Shown one piece after another: positions 35,387 through 44,697 of a stretch of DNA of 64,000 nucleotides. The stretch spans positions 186,001-250,000 of the forward strand of contig NZ_JAYJJW010000001.1 of NCBI RefSeq assembly GCF_035481675.1, given 5' to 3'. The translations under genes were made by a program, and so were the position numbers. The DNA comes from Alteriqipengyuania_B sp035481675. GTDB lineage: Bacteria > Pseudomonadota > Alphaproteobacteria > Sphingomonadales > Sphingomonadaceae. The notes beneath the pieces are model-generated. The model saw only the letters and a list, made by a program, of their open reading frames with translations. It was not told the DNA's origin and did no database searches. How positions within the stretch are numbered: the stretch's first letter is position 1; the number at the start of each line of letters is the position of its first letter.

Positions 35387-37045
35387 ATGCGCCCCGTAGC
35401 GCTCTTCCTCGCAGCAACCATGCTCGCCGCGCTTCCGACCGCCGCGCAGGAGGCGGTGGAGGAGAGGATAATCGTCGAGGCATCCCCGCCGCAGGGTGTT
35501 GCCGTGACGATCTACCGCGATCCGTATCGGGGCGAGGGCGGGCAGATGAACGCCCGCTTCCCGCGCGGCTTCGGCATGATCAGCGAAACGCGCACCGTCA
35601 CCCTGCCTGCCGGGCGCTCCACGATCCGCTTCGAAGGCGTGGCGGAAGGCATGGTGGCGGTAAGCGCCATCGTTACCGGGTTGCCGGGCGGCACGATCGA
35701 GAAGAACCGCAACGCCGACCTGCTCAGCCCCGCCGCGCTGGTCGACGGCACGCTCGGCAACCAGGTCACCATCACCCGCACAAATCCCGCCACCGGCGAA
35801 GCGGTGAGCGAGCCTGCCACTGTGCGTACCCGCGCGGACGGCGGGCTGGTGCTGGAAACGGAGGAAGGCTTCACCGCCGTGCGCTGTTCCGGCGTGCCGG
35901 AGCGGCTGACGTTCAACCGCGTGCCCGACGGCCTGTCCGCCCAGCCGGTCTATTCGGTCGACACGTTCAGCGAGACCGGCGGCATTTACACCGTGCAGCT
36001 CAGCTACTTGTCCAGCGGCTTCGACTGGCAGGCGCACTACGTCGGTACGCTCAGCGCCACGGACGAGAGGATGCGACTGGTTTCGTGGCTGACGGTGCTC
36101 AACACCAACGGGCAGAGCTTTCCCGACGCGGAGATGCTGGTCGTCGCCGGCGGGCTCAGCGTGACGAGCGATTTCCGCCGGATGTCGCAGCCGCCGCAGA
36201 GCCGCCCGCTGCGGCTGGAATGCTATCCCATCGGCAGCACGGCGCGCGGATCGCCTGTTCCGTATTACGGGCCAGTTGCCCTAGCGGTGCCGCCACCACC
36301 GCCACCGCCACCGCCTGTCGTGGCCGCCGCTTTCGAAGCTGATTCGATTATCGTGACCGGTTCGTCAATGAAGCGTTCGTTCGAAGATGCGACCGTGGGA
36401 TTGTCGGTCGTCGCGCAGGAAGAGGAGCTGGGCGACCTCAAGCTGTTTCGCGTTCCGGTGCCGGTCAATGTGGCGGCCAGCGGGATCAAGCAGGTCGCCT
36501 TCCTGCAGCAGGACGCGGTCGCCGCATCGCTGCTCTATCTCGCCGATTGCAGGCCGAACGACGATTTCGACGACGATACGGACGAGGGCGATTACGACCC
36601 GCTTGGCATGTTGCTGAAAGGCAAGAACGACCTCGAGAACGGTCTCGGCCAGGCGCTTCCGATGGGAGAGCTGAGCCTGTTCGAACCATCGGACTTCGGA
36701 CCGCAGCTGGTCGCCCAGCTGGACCTGCGCGACTTCGCGCGCGGGCAGGATATCGAACTGGAACTGGGTGAAAGCGCGCAGGTCCAGGGCACATGCGGCT
36801 ATCGCGGCGACGATGTTCCCTACGATAGGCCGGGCAAGTGGACACGGATGCGCGGGGAAATTGCGAACGCCAATCCCCATCCCGTGCGTATCCGCATCCG
36901 CCTCGCCGACACGCCGGACCTGCAGGTGCGCTGGCCGGACGGGACGGACTTCGTGAAGGACGGCTACCGTGTCGCGGAGGTGACGGTGCCCGCCAACGCC
37001 ACCCGCCGCTACGACTGGCGCGTGCGCGACCGCTCGGGTCGGTAG
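35387..37045 (+). CDS. DUF4139 domain protein, exported, with proline tract and receptor-plug-like insert (copy 2)
   Basis: A 552-residue secreted protein with signal peptide MRPVALFLAATMLAALPTAAQE. It shares the DUF4139 plan with its upstream neighbour (YLSSGFDWQAHYVGTLSATDERMRLVSWLTVLNTNGQSFPDAEMLVVAG; terminal VTVPANATRRYDWRVRDR). Between the two halves is a run of about ten prolines (36286-36318) followed by DSIIVTGSSMKRSFEDATVG, which resembles the IIVTGxR...E plug start of TonB-dependent receptors. An acidic cluster (NDDFDDDTDEGDYDP) follows. Role unknown. It begins 11 bp after copy 1 and is probably cotranscribed. Confidence 0.86.
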   Translation: MRPVALFLAATMLAALPTAAQEAVEERIIVEASPPQGVAVTIYRDPYRGEGGQMNARFPRGFGMISETRTVTLPAGRSTIRFEGVAEGMVAVSAIVTGLPGGTIEKNRNADLLSPAALVDGTLGNQVTITRTNPATGEAVSEPATVRTRADGGLVLETEEGFTAVRCSGVPERLTFNRVPDGLSAQPVYSVDTFSETGGIYTVQLSYLSSGFDWQAHYVGTLSATDERMRLVSWLTVLNTNGQSFPDAEMLVVAGGLSVTSDFRRMSQPPQSRPLRLECYPIGSTARGSPVPYYGPVALAVPPPPPPPPPVVAAAFEADSIIVTGSSMKRSFEDATVGLSVVAQEEELGDLKLFRVPVPVNVAASGIKQVAFLQQDAVAASLLYLADCRPNDDFDDDTDEGDYDPLGMLLKGKNDLENGLGQALPMGELSLFEPSDFGPQLVAQLDLRDFARGQDIELELGESAQVQGTCGYRGDDVPYDRPGKWTRMRGEIANANPHPVRIRIRLADTPDLQVRWPDGTDFVKDGYRVAEVTVPANATRRYDWRVRDRSGR

Positions 37046-37067
37046 GATACTTCCTACAAATATTTTC

Positions 37068-37082
37068 GTTCCACTCTTGTTC
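37068..37082 (+). promoter_or_regulatory. LexA SOS box upstream of recA
   Basis: gttccactcttgttc matches the alphaproteobacterial LexA site GTTC-N7-GTTC exactly. It lies 78 bp before the recA start codon, in the expected promoter region, which is also AT-richer than its surroundings. Damage-induced expression of recA is therefore likely. Confidence 0.85.
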
Positions 37083-37159
37083 TTTTGGAACAAAGCGAAT
37101 ACATCGCTCATATGTTGAAGGCCTGCCACAGGGGGTAGGCAACTGACGGAGGCGATGTC

Positions 37160-38221
37160 ATGGCTGCCAATCTCAAGCTTGTGGAAGGTAAGGAAACCAA
37201 CGTGGACCGTCAGAAGGCACTCGATGCCGCACTCGCACAGATAGACCGCGCATTCGGCAAGGGCTCGGCGATGAAGCTGGGCTCCAAGGAAGCGATGAAC
37301 GTCGAATCGATTTCGACCGGTTCGCTCGGCCTCGATATTGCGCTTGGCATCGGCGGCCTGCCGAAAGGCCGCGTGATCGAGGTCTACGGGCCGGAAAGCT
37401 CCGGCAAGACCACGCTGGCGCTGCATGTCATCGCCGAAGCGCAGAAGGCCGGCGGCACGGCGGCTTTCGTGGATGCGGAACACGCGCTCGACCCCGTCTA
37501 TGCCAAGAAGCTGGGCGTCGACATCGACGAACTGATCGTCTCGCAGCCCGACACGGGCGAGCAGGCGCTGGAAATCACCGACACGCTGGTGCGTTCGAAC
37601 GCGATCGACGTGCTCGTGGTGGACTCAGTCGCCGCGCTGGTCCCGCGGGCGGAAATCGAAGGCGAGATGGGCGACAGCCACGTCGGCCTGCAGGCGCGCC
37701 TGATGTCGCAATCGCTGCGCAAGCTGACCGGATCGATCAACCGCAGCAAGTGCATGGTGATCTTCATCAACCAGCTGCGCATGAAGATCGGCGTGATGTA
37801 CGGCAACCCGGAAACCACGACCGGCGGCAACGCGCTGAAGTTCTACGCGTCCGTCCGCCTCGACATCCGCCGCACCGGCCAGATCAAGGACCGCGACGAG
37901 ATCATCGGCAATTCGACCCGTGTGAAAGTGGTCAAGAACAAGGTGGCTCCGCCGTTCAAGCAGGTCGAATTCGACATCATGTACGGCAAGGGTATCTCGA
38001 AGACCGGCGAAATCCTCGATCTCGGCGTGAAGGCCGGCATCGTCGAAAAGTCGGGCAGCTGGTTCAGCTACGACAGCGTCCGCATCGGCCAGGGGCGCGA
38101 GAATTCGAAGACCTATCTCGACGAAAACCCCGAAGTTCGCGACAAGTTGGAAGCCGCCATCCGCGGTAAGACCGACGAGGTCGCCGAAGAGATGATGACC
38201 GGTCCTGACGCGGAGGACTGA
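37160..38221 (+). CDS. recA: Recombinase RecA
   Basis: RecA drives homologous recombination and LexA cleavage. The 353-residue protein has the usual length. The N-terminal polymerisation motif region, Walker A GPESSGKTT near residue 77, the AEHALDP motif with catalytic Glu, the L1/L2 DNA loops (EGEMGDSHVGLQARLMSQ; NQLRMKIGVMYGNPETTTGGNALKFY) and the C-terminal acidic tail (PDAED) are all present. It is preceded by a perfect SOS box and followed by a strong terminator, so it is probably monocistronic. Confidence 0.98.
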   Translation: MAANLKLVEGKETNVDRQKALDAALAQIDRAFGKGSAMKLGSKEAMNVESISTGSLGLDIALGIGGLPKGRVIEVYGPESSGKTTLALHVIAEAQKAGGTAAFVDAEHALDPVYAKKLGVDIDELIVSQPDTGEQALEITDTLVRSNAIDVLVVDSVAALVPRAEIEGEMGDSHVGLQARLMSQSLRKLTGSINRSKCMVIFINQLRMKIGVMYGNPETTTGGNALKFYASVRLDIRRTGQIKDRDEIIGNSTRVKVVKNKVAPPFKQVEFDIMYGKGISKTGEILDLGVKAGIVEKSGSWFSYDSVRIGQGRENSKTYLDENPEVRDKLEAAIRGKTDEVAEEMMTGPDAED

Positions 38222-38280
38222 GCTCGCTCTCTTCAAGCGGAGCCGACCCTCTCTTTTACCGATGGCTCCGGATAAACGGG

Positions 38281-38317
38281 AAGCCGGCGCGCGCGATCTT
38301 TCGCCGCGCCGGCTTTT
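38281..38317 (+). terminator. Rho-independent terminator after recA
   Basis: An 11-bp stem aagccggcgcg/cgcgccggctt with a 13-base loop and a short following T-run (tttt within the arm and after it). It lies 60 bp after the recA stop. Confidence 0.85.
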
Positions 38318-38427
38318 CGTTTGGCGGTGCGGCGCGATGTTATTCCTTCCGCGCACATCGTGCCAGCCTCGGCCCTTTGATAATTGTCAAATACTGCCAT
38401 AGAGGGTGCGCAACGGGAGGGAATATT

Positions 38428-39054
38428 TTGCCGATACTGGTCCATCACCTGAACAACAGCCGCTCGCAGCGCATTCTGTGGCTGCTCGAGGAACTGGGCG
38501 CGGAATACGACATCGCGCATTACCAGCGCGACGCGACGACCAATCTGGCCCCGCCCGAACTCGCTGCGGCAACGCCGCTTGGCAAGTCGCCGGTCATCGA
38601 GGACGACGGCCGCACCGTCACCGAAAGCGGCGCGATCATCCAGTACCTGTGCGAACGCCACGGCGGCGAAAGCTGGCTCCCCGATCCCGCTTCGGACGAC
38701 CACGTATCGTGCCTGGAATGGCTGCAGTTCGGCGAAAGCTCCTTCTTCGTGCCCGTCATGCTCAAGATCATGGCCGGGCGCCTGGGCCAAGGGGCAGCTC
38801 CCGCCATGCCGCGCATCGAACAGCAGCTAGGCGCCCACATCGCCTACATGGCCGAACGCCTCGGCGACCGCGACCATTTCGTCGGTGACGACTGGACTGC
38901 CGCCGACGTCATGATGAGCTTCCCCGCCGAAATCGCCGTGATGCAGGGCTACGCAGAAAAGCATCCCAACCTTGCCGCCTATGTGGAACGTGTCCACGCC
39001 CGCCCGGCCTGGCAGCGCGCGCGCGAACGCGGCGGGGCCTATTTCGGCTGGTAG
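38428..39054 (+). CDS. Glutathione S-transferase family protein
   Basis: A 208-residue GST. The N-terminal thioredoxin-like domain has VHHLNNSRSQRILWLLEELG with the Ser/Asn active-site region, LGKSPVIEDDGRTVTESGAIIQYL (glutathione-binding cis-Pro and Glu-Ser), then the all-helical C-terminal domain with FVGDDWTAADVMMSFP. It conjugates or transfers glutathione to electrophiles; the substrate is unknown. The start is TTG 38428, chosen because gggagg lies seven bases upstream and it gives the canonical GST N-terminus. Confidence 0.9.
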   Translation: MPILVHHLNNSRSQRILWLLEELGAEYDIAHYQRDATTNLAPPELAAATPLGKSPVIEDDGRTVTESGAIIQYLCERHGGESWLPDPASDDHVSCLEWLQFGESSFFVPVMLKIMAGRLGQGAAPAMPRIEQQLGAHIAYMAERLGDRDHFVGDDWTAADVMMSFPAEIAVMQGYAEKHPNLAAYVERVHARPAWQRARERGGAYFGW

Positions 39055-39081
39055 TCACTGCATGGCACGGGGTGACAAGCG

Positions 39082-39906
39082 ATGACCGCGGGGGCGGACT
39101 GGCGCGGCCGGGTGGGGCGCAGCTGGGCGGAGCATTGGCAGCGCACCGACCGCAGCTTCGGCACGCTGACCGAGCGGCTGCTCCACTACACCCGCGCGCT
39201 CAATTTCATGAACGTGCTCGACGTGGGTTGCGGTGCTGGCGAGGTTTCGGTCGCGCTCGCCAGGAGCCACGGTCACGCCCGTATCCAGGGCATTGACCTG
39301 TCAGAGGACCTGATCGAGGTCGCGCAGTCCCGCGGTGAGCGTTACGCCAACCTGTCATTCAGCGCCATGGACGCGGCGCGCTGGGAAGACCCGACGATGA
39401 CGCCCGACCTCTTGGTCTCGCGGCACGGGGTGATGTTCTTCGCCAATCCGACACGGGCGTTCAACCACCTGCTGAACCACGCGGCGCCCGGGGCTGCGCT
39501 GGTCTTCACCTGCTTCCGCGCGCGCAGCGAAAACCACTGGGCGACCGAGCTCGACCGGCTGGTCGGCAACGAGCCCGGCCCGGCCTCCATCCGCGAGCCC
39601 GGCCCCTTCGCTTTCGGCAACCGCGAGGAGGTGGAGCGTATGCTGCTGGAGGCAGGATGGAGCGAACCGCAATTCGAGCCGTTCGACTACGCCATGGTCG
39701 CGGGATCGGGCGAAAATCCGGTCGAGGAAGCGCGCGCCTATTTCCTGCGCATCGGCCCGGCGGCCGGCGCCATTGCCGAACTGTCGGGCGCAGAGCACAG
39801 CGATGCCGTTGCACGGCTGGAGCAGATGCTGCGCTACCACGAGGTCGACGGGCTGGTCGCGATGGGCGCGGCCGCGTGGATCGTCACGGCCCGCAAACCG
39901 CTCTGA
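39082..39906 (+). CDS. Class I SAM-dependent methyltransferase
   Basis: A 274-residue methyltransferase. Motif I VLDVGCGAGEVSVALARS lies at residues 45-62, then IQGIDLSEDLIEVAQ (acidic residue binding SAM ribose) and LLVSRHGVMFFANPTRAFNHL. A C-terminal helical cap follows. Substrate unknown. It lies 27 bp after the GST gene in the same direction and ahead of alaS; shared transcription is possible. Confidence 0.87.
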   Translation: MTAGADWRGRVGRSWAEHWQRTDRSFGTLTERLLHYTRALNFMNVLDVGCGAGEVSVALARSHGHARIQGIDLSEDLIEVAQSRGERYANLSFSAMDAARWEDPTMTPDLLVSRHGVMFFANPTRAFNHLLNHAAPGAALVFTCFRARSENHWATELDRLVGNEPGPASIREPGPFAFGNREEVERMLLEAGWSEPQFEPFDYAMVAGSGENPVEEARAYFLRIGPAAGAIAELSGAEHSDAVARLEQMLRYHEVDGLVAMGAAAWIVTARKPL

Positions 39907-39992
39907 CCCGGGCGCCACAGCGCCGCGAAATCGCTTCGCCGCGTGCATCATTCGCCTTGTCGCTGCGGCATCGATGACCTAATTCGCCAGCC

Positions 39993-42653
39993 ATGCAATC
40001 GACCAACGACATTCGTGCGAGCTTCCTCGACTATTTCGCCGGCCGCGGCCATCGCAAGGTGCCGTCTGCGCCGCTGGTGCCGTACAACGATCCGACGCTG
40101 ATGTTCGTCAACGCCGGTATGGTGCCGTTCAAGAACATCTTCACCGGCCTTGAAACCCCGCCCGCGCCGACGGCGACCAGCAGCCAGAAGTGCGTTCGCG
40201 CCGGGGGCAAGCATAACGATCTCGACAATGTCGGCTACACTGCGCGGCATCACACATTCTTCGAGATGCTCGGCAATTTCAGCTTCGGCGACTATTTCAA
40301 GGAAGAGGCGATCCTTGCGGCCTGGACGCTGCTGACGAAAGAGTGGGGCCTCGACGCCGGACGCCTGACCGCCACGATCTATCACAACGACGACGAGGCG
40401 TTCGACCTGTGGCGCAAGATTTCCGGACTGCCGGAAGACCGCATCATCCGCATCGCTACCGCCGACAACTTCTGGTCGATGGGCGACACCGGCCCGTGCG
40501 GCCCGTGCAGCGAGATCTTCTACGATCACGGCGATCATATCCCCGGCGGTCCTCCCGGCAGCCCGGACGAGGATGGCGACCGCTTCATCGAGATCTGGAA
40601 CCTCGTCTTCATGCAGTTTGACCAGGCGGCGGACGGCACGCGCACCCCGCTGCCCAAGCCCAGCATCGATACCGGCATGGGCCTCGAACGCATCGCCGCG
40701 GTGATGCAGGGCGTGCACGACAATTACGACATCGACCTGTTCCGCGACCTTATCTCCGCGAGCGAGGAGCTGACCGGGGGGAAGGCGGAAGGTGAGCGTA
40801 CGGCAAGCCATCGCGTCATCGCGGACCATTTGCGCTCGACCGGCTTCCTGATTGCCGACGGTGTGCTGCCCTCCAATGAAGGCCGCGGCTATGTCCTCCG
40901 CCGCATCATGCGCCGCGCGATGCGCCATGCGCACTTGCTCGGCGCCGACCAGCCGCTGATGCACCGGCTCGTGCCCACGCTGGTCAGCGAAATGGGGCAG
41001 GCGTTTCCGGAATTGCAGCGCGGCCAGGCGCTGATCGAGGAAACGCTGGAGCGCGAGGAAACGCAGTTCCGCCGCACGCTGGACAAGGGGCTGGGCCTGC
41101 TTGCCGAAGCGACCGGCGCGATGGGCGAAGGCGACGAGCTGCCTGGCGAAACCGCTTTCAAGCTCTACGACACCTACGGCTTTCCCTATGACCTCACCGA
41201 AGATGCACTGCGGGCACGCGGTATCGGCGTCGACCGCGACGGCTTCGATGCCGCGATGGCGCAGCAGAAGGCCGCTGCGCGCGCCGCGTGGAAAGGCAGC
41301 GGGCAGGCCGGCGACGACGAATTGTGGTTCGACATCGCCGAGCGCGAAGGCGGGACCGAGTTCACCGGCTACACCGCGACCAGCGGCGAAGGCCGGGTGG
41401 TCGCGATCGTCAGGGACGGCAGCGAAGTGGAACAGGCGGACGCGGGCGAGGACATCGTCCTGCTGACCAACCAGACGCCGTTCTACGGCGAGAGCGGGGG
41501 CCAGACGGGGGACGCCGGCACGATCTCGCAGGCCGATGGCCTTCGCATTGCGGTGACCGACACGGGCAAGCCGCTGGGCCGGCTGCACGCGCATCATGCC
41601 ACGGTAGAGGCGGGAACGGTCAAGGTCGGCGACACGGTGCACATGGACGTGGATGTCGAGCGGCGCGACGCCATCCGCGCCAACCATTCCGCCACGCACC
41701 TGGTGCATGCGGCGCTCCGCCATAGGCTCGGCGAGCACGTGACGCAGAAGGGTTCGCTGGTCGCGGCCGAACGCCTGCGGTTCGACTTTTCGCACCCCAA
41801 GCCGCTGTCGGCCGAGGACATCGCTGCCATCGAGGCGGACGTCAACGAGCAGATCCGCGCCAACGAGACCGTCTCGACGCGGCTGATGAGCCCGGACGAT
41901 GCGGTCAACGCCGGCGCACTTGCGCTGTTCGGCGAGAAGTATGGCGATGAAGTGCGCGTCCTCTCGATGGGCAGGCCCGGTGGGGACGGGCGCAATTACT
42001 CCGTCGAGCTATGCGGCGGCACCCACGTCCGCGCGACGGGCGACATCGCCCTGTTCCGCATCGTATCCGAAAGCGCGGTCAGCTCGGGCGTGCGCAGGAT
42101 CGAGGCGCTGACGGGCGATGCCGCGCGGCGCTGGCTGGTCGCGCGCGAGGAAACGCTGAAGGACGTGGCGGGCACTCTCAAGACGAGCCCCGACGAAGTC
42201 GAGGCCCGTGTGAAAGCGCTGGTCGACGAACGCCGCCAGCTGGAACGCGAACTGGCCGAGGCACGCAAGCAGCTGGCGCTGGGCGGCGGCGGCGCGAACA
42301 CCGGTCCCGCAGACGAGGAGATCGGCGGCGTGACCTTTACCGGCCAGGTTCTGGAAGGATTGAACCCCAAGGACCTGCGCGGCCTGCTGGACGAGGCGAA
42401 GAAGCGCATCGGTTCGGGGATCGCGGCAATCGCTGCGGTGAACGAAGGGCGCGCGGCCTTTGCCGTGGCTGTCACCGACGACCTCACCGACCGTTTCGAC
42501 GCCGTGAAACTGGTTCGCTCCGGGGTCGAGGCGCTGGGCGGGAAAGGCGGCGGAGGCCGTGCCGACATGGCCCAGGGCGGCGGCCCCGACGGAGCCAAGG
42601 CAGAAGAGGCCCTGAACGCAGTACGGGCCGCGCTGGAAGCGCGGCCCGCCTGA
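39993..42653 (+). CDS. alaS: Alanyl-tRNA synthetase
   Basis: An 886-residue class II synthetase. The N-terminal catalytic core carries FVNAGMVPFKNIFTG (motif 1/2 area), a middle tRNA-recognition region, then the editing domain with zinc ligands His565 and His569 (HSATH) and Cys674/His678 (CGGTH), and a C-terminal coiled coil plus C-Ala domain (GGGGRADMAQGGG). Length fits the family. It charges tRNA-Ala and clears mischarged Ser/Gly. The 55-residue gene converges on its 3' end 16 bp away. Confidence 0.98.
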   Translation: MQSTNDIRASFLDYFAGRGHRKVPSAPLVPYNDPTLMFVNAGMVPFKNIFTGLETPPAPTATSSQKCVRAGGKHNDLDNVGYTARHHTFFEMLGNFSFGDYFKEEAILAAWTLLTKEWGLDAGRLTATIYHNDDEAFDLWRKISGLPEDRIIRIATADNFWSMGDTGPCGPCSEIFYDHGDHIPGGPPGSPDEDGDRFIEIWNLVFMQFDQAADGTRTPLPKPSIDTGMGLERIAAVMQGVHDNYDIDLFRDLISASEELTGGKAEGERTASHRVIADHLRSTGFLIADGVLPSNEGRGYVLRRIMRRAMRHAHLLGADQPLMHRLVPTLVSEMGQAFPELQRGQALIEETLEREETQFRRTLDKGLGLLAEATGAMGEGDELPGETAFKLYDTYGFPYDLTEDALRARGIGVDRDGFDAAMAQQKAAARAAWKGSGQAGDDELWFDIAEREGGTEFTGYTATSGEGRVVAIVRDGSEVEQADAGEDIVLLTNQTPFYGESGGQTGDAGTISQADGLRIAVTDTGKPLGRLHAHHATVEAGTVKVGDTVHMDVDVERRDAIRANHSATHLVHAALRHRLGEHVTQKGSLVAAERLRFDFSHPKPLSAEDIAAIEADVNEQIRANETVSTRLMSPDDAVNAGALALFGEKYGDEVRVLSMGRPGGDGRNYSVELCGGTHVRATGDIALFRIVSESAVSSGVRRIEALTGDAARRWLVAREETLKDVAGTLKTSPDEVEARVKALVDERRQLERELAEARKQLALGGGGANTGPADEEIGGVTFTGQVLEGLNPKDLRGLLDEAKKRIGSGIAAIAAVNEGRAAFAVAVTDDLTDRFDAVKLVRSGVEALGGKGGGGRADMAQGGGPDGAKAEEALNAVRAALEARPA

Positions 42654-42669
42654 TTGCTATCGAATCCGC

Positions 42670-42837
42670 TTAGGTGCGGTTCATGCTCTTGCGCTGAAGG
42701 TGGTGTTCCGCCCCGCGCGAGGCGTCGACGCCGGTGCTGTTGTCGGGGCCGCCCTGGCGGTATTCGTCCTGCACGTTCTTGGGCGCGAATTTTTCCGAAT
42801 TCGAGACCGGCTTGGTCGGGTCTTCCTGCTTGCTCAT
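42670..42837 (-). CDS. Small hydrophilic protein, 55 residues, unknown function
   Basis: A short gene between alaS and the antiporter. The product begins MSKQEDPTKPVSNSEKF and ends QRKSMNRT; it is very hydrophilic, Asn/Asp/Lys-rich, without membrane segment, and looks disordered. A strong ribosome site (aaggaga) lies seven bases before the ATG, and codon use matches neighbours, which is the main support. It sits 51 bp downstream of nothing on its own strand except the antiporter start region, whose gene begins far upstream; it may be read from the antiporter transcript. Confidence 0.65.
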   Translation of the reverse strand: MSKQEDPTKPVSNSEKFAPKNVQDEYRQGGPDNSTGVDASRGAEHHLQRKSMNRT

Positions 42838-42887
42838 GTTTCGTCTCCTTCTGCCCCAATCAACGGGCCGGAAACGAAAAAGGTCCC

Positions 42888-44651
42888 CTATTCCGCGCTG
42901 CTGGTGCGCAGCTTCGGCTTGCGGTCGAGCTTGCCGCCGGCCTGGATGACCGCGCGGAATTCGTCGCGCTTTTCGTGGATGGAGGCGATCACGGGGCCCA
43001 TCGCAACGCCCAGGTCCACCAATACGGCCTCGGACAGCTGGAGCGAGCTTTCCAGCGTTTCGGGAACCGCGTGGCTCGCCCCGCTGCGGTAAAGCTGGCC
43101 TGCGTGCTCGGCATCCCGGGCGCGGGCGATGATCGGCAGGTCGGGATAGGTTGCGCGCAGCTTGCGCGTCAGCCGCTGCGCCAGCACCGGCTCATCCATC
43201 GTCAGGATGACGGCAGGGGCGCGATCCGCTCCCAGCCGGTCCAGCACATCGGCGCGCGAGGCGTTGCCGAACACGGCGCGGTAGCCGCTCTGGCGCGCCT
43301 GCGTGACCTGGTCGGCATCGAAATCGATCGCGACATAGGGCTTGCCGTGGACCTTGAGCATGTCCGCGATCAACTGGCCCACGCGCCCGCTGCCGACGAT
43401 GATCGTGGTGGGCTCGTCCGGGTCGTCCACCACCTCTTCCAGCATCGGTCGCCGCTCGACCCGCACCGCGATCTTGCGCCCGAACATGGCGAGCAGCGGC
43501 GTGATGGTGAGGCCGATGGCGGTGACGATCTGCCAGAACTGCGCGGTGCCCGGCTGGATCAGCATGGCGCTGGTGGCGGCAGAGAGCACGATCAGCGTGG
43601 TTTCCGAAGGGCTCGACATCAGGATGCCGGTTTCGGTCGCGGTGCTGCGCCGCGCGCCCATCATCCGCAGCAGGATGCCGGTGACGAAGGCCTTGAGGGA
43701 CAGCACGCCGACGACCGCGATGGCGATCGGCACTGCGTTGTCGGCAATAGTGGTGATGTCGATGCCCATGCCCACAGTGATGAGGAAGATGCCGAGCGCT
43801 AGGCCCTTGAACGGCTCGATGATGCCTTCGACCTCGGTGTGATATTCGGTCTCCGCGATCAGCAGGCCGGCAAGCAGCGCGCCGACGATGGGGGAAAGGC
43901 CGACCGCCGCCGTCGCCAGGCTCGCGCCGATAACCACCAGCAGGCTGGCCGCGAGGAACAGTTCGGGGCTCTTGGTGCGCGCGGCCTGGGCGAACAACAC
44001 CGGCAGGGCGAAACGCCCGATTACCAGCATGCCTAGGACCACGCCGCCGCCGATCAGCAGCGTCTCAGTAAACCCTTCCAGCCCTTCCGTTTCCGCAAAG
44101 GGCGCCATCGCGCCGAGGAGGAAGATGATCGGGACGATCGCGATATCCTCGAACAATAGCATCGACAGCGCGGCGCGGCCGACGGGAGTCGATGTGCCCG
44201 CGATGGGCAGGCACAGCGCGGTGCTGGACAGGGCCAGCGCAAGGCCCAGCGCCAGCGCCCCGGTCCAGTACTGGCCCATTGTGGAGAGGATCAGCATGAG
44301 GAACAGGGCGCTGAAAATCAGCTCCATCGCGCCGAGGCCGAAGACCATTCGTCGCAATTGCCACAAGCGGTTGAACGACAGTTCGAGCCCGATTGCGAAG
44401 AGCAGGAGGATGATGCCGAATTCCGCAAAGGGCTCCAGCCTTTCGGGATCGGTTATCGTGATCCATGTGAGCCACGGATACTCGAACACGTATTTGCCGA
44501 GGCCATAGGGCCCGACCAGCAGGCCGATCAGGATGAAGCCGATGATGGGCGTGACGCGGAACCGGGCGAAAACGGGGATGACGATCCCCGCCGCGCCGAG
44601 AATCACCAGCGTGTCCGAAAGTACCGGAGAGATTTCGAGTTCGCCCGCCAT
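42888..44651 (-). CDS. CPA2 family monovalent cation:proton antiporter (Kef-like) with TrkA-N domain
   Basis: A 587-residue inner-membrane protein. About 12-13 transmembrane segments fill residues 10-390, including VTPIIGFILIGLLVGPYGLG, the FAEFGIILLLFAIGLELSF motif and LLFEDIAIVPIIFLLGA. The C-terminal regulatory nucleotide-binding domain (TTIIVGSGRVGQLIADMLKVHGKPYVAIDFDADQV) begins near residue 405 and has the GxGxxG motif of RCK/TrkA-N folds. It probably exchanges potassium or sodium for protons under nucleotide or glutathione control. A specific KefB or KefC name is not justified. Confidence 0.92.
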   Translation of the reverse strand: MAGELEISPVLSDTLVILGAAGIVIPVFARFRVTPIIGFILIGLLVGPYGLGKYVFEYPWLTWITITDPERLEPFAEFGIILLLFAIGLELSFNRLWQLRRMVFGLGAMELIFSALFLMLILSTMGQYWTGALALGLALALSSTALCLPIAGTSTPVGRAALSMLLFEDIAIVPIIFLLGAMAPFAETEGLEGFTETLLIGGGVVLGMLVIGRFALPVLFAQAARTKSPELFLAASLLVVIGASLATAAVGLSPIVGALLAGLLIAETEYHTEVEGIIEPFKGLALGIFLITVGMGIDITTIADNAVPIAIAVVGVLSLKAFVTGILLRMMGARRSTATETGILMSSPSETTLIVLSAATSAMLIQPGTAQFWQIVTAIGLTITPLLAMFGRKIAVRVERRPMLEEVVDDPDEPTTIIVGSGRVGQLIADMLKVHGKPYVAIDFDADQVTQARQSGYRAVFGNASRADVLDRLGADRAPAVILTMDEPVLAQRLTRKLRATYPDLPIIARARDAEHAGQLYRSGASHAVPETLESSLQLSEAVLVDLGVAMGPVIASIHEKRDEFRAVIQAGGKLDRKPKLRTSSAE

Positions 44652-44697
44652 GGGCCCACCCTATACCGGGGCGGCGGGTGAAATCACCTGCTAATGC

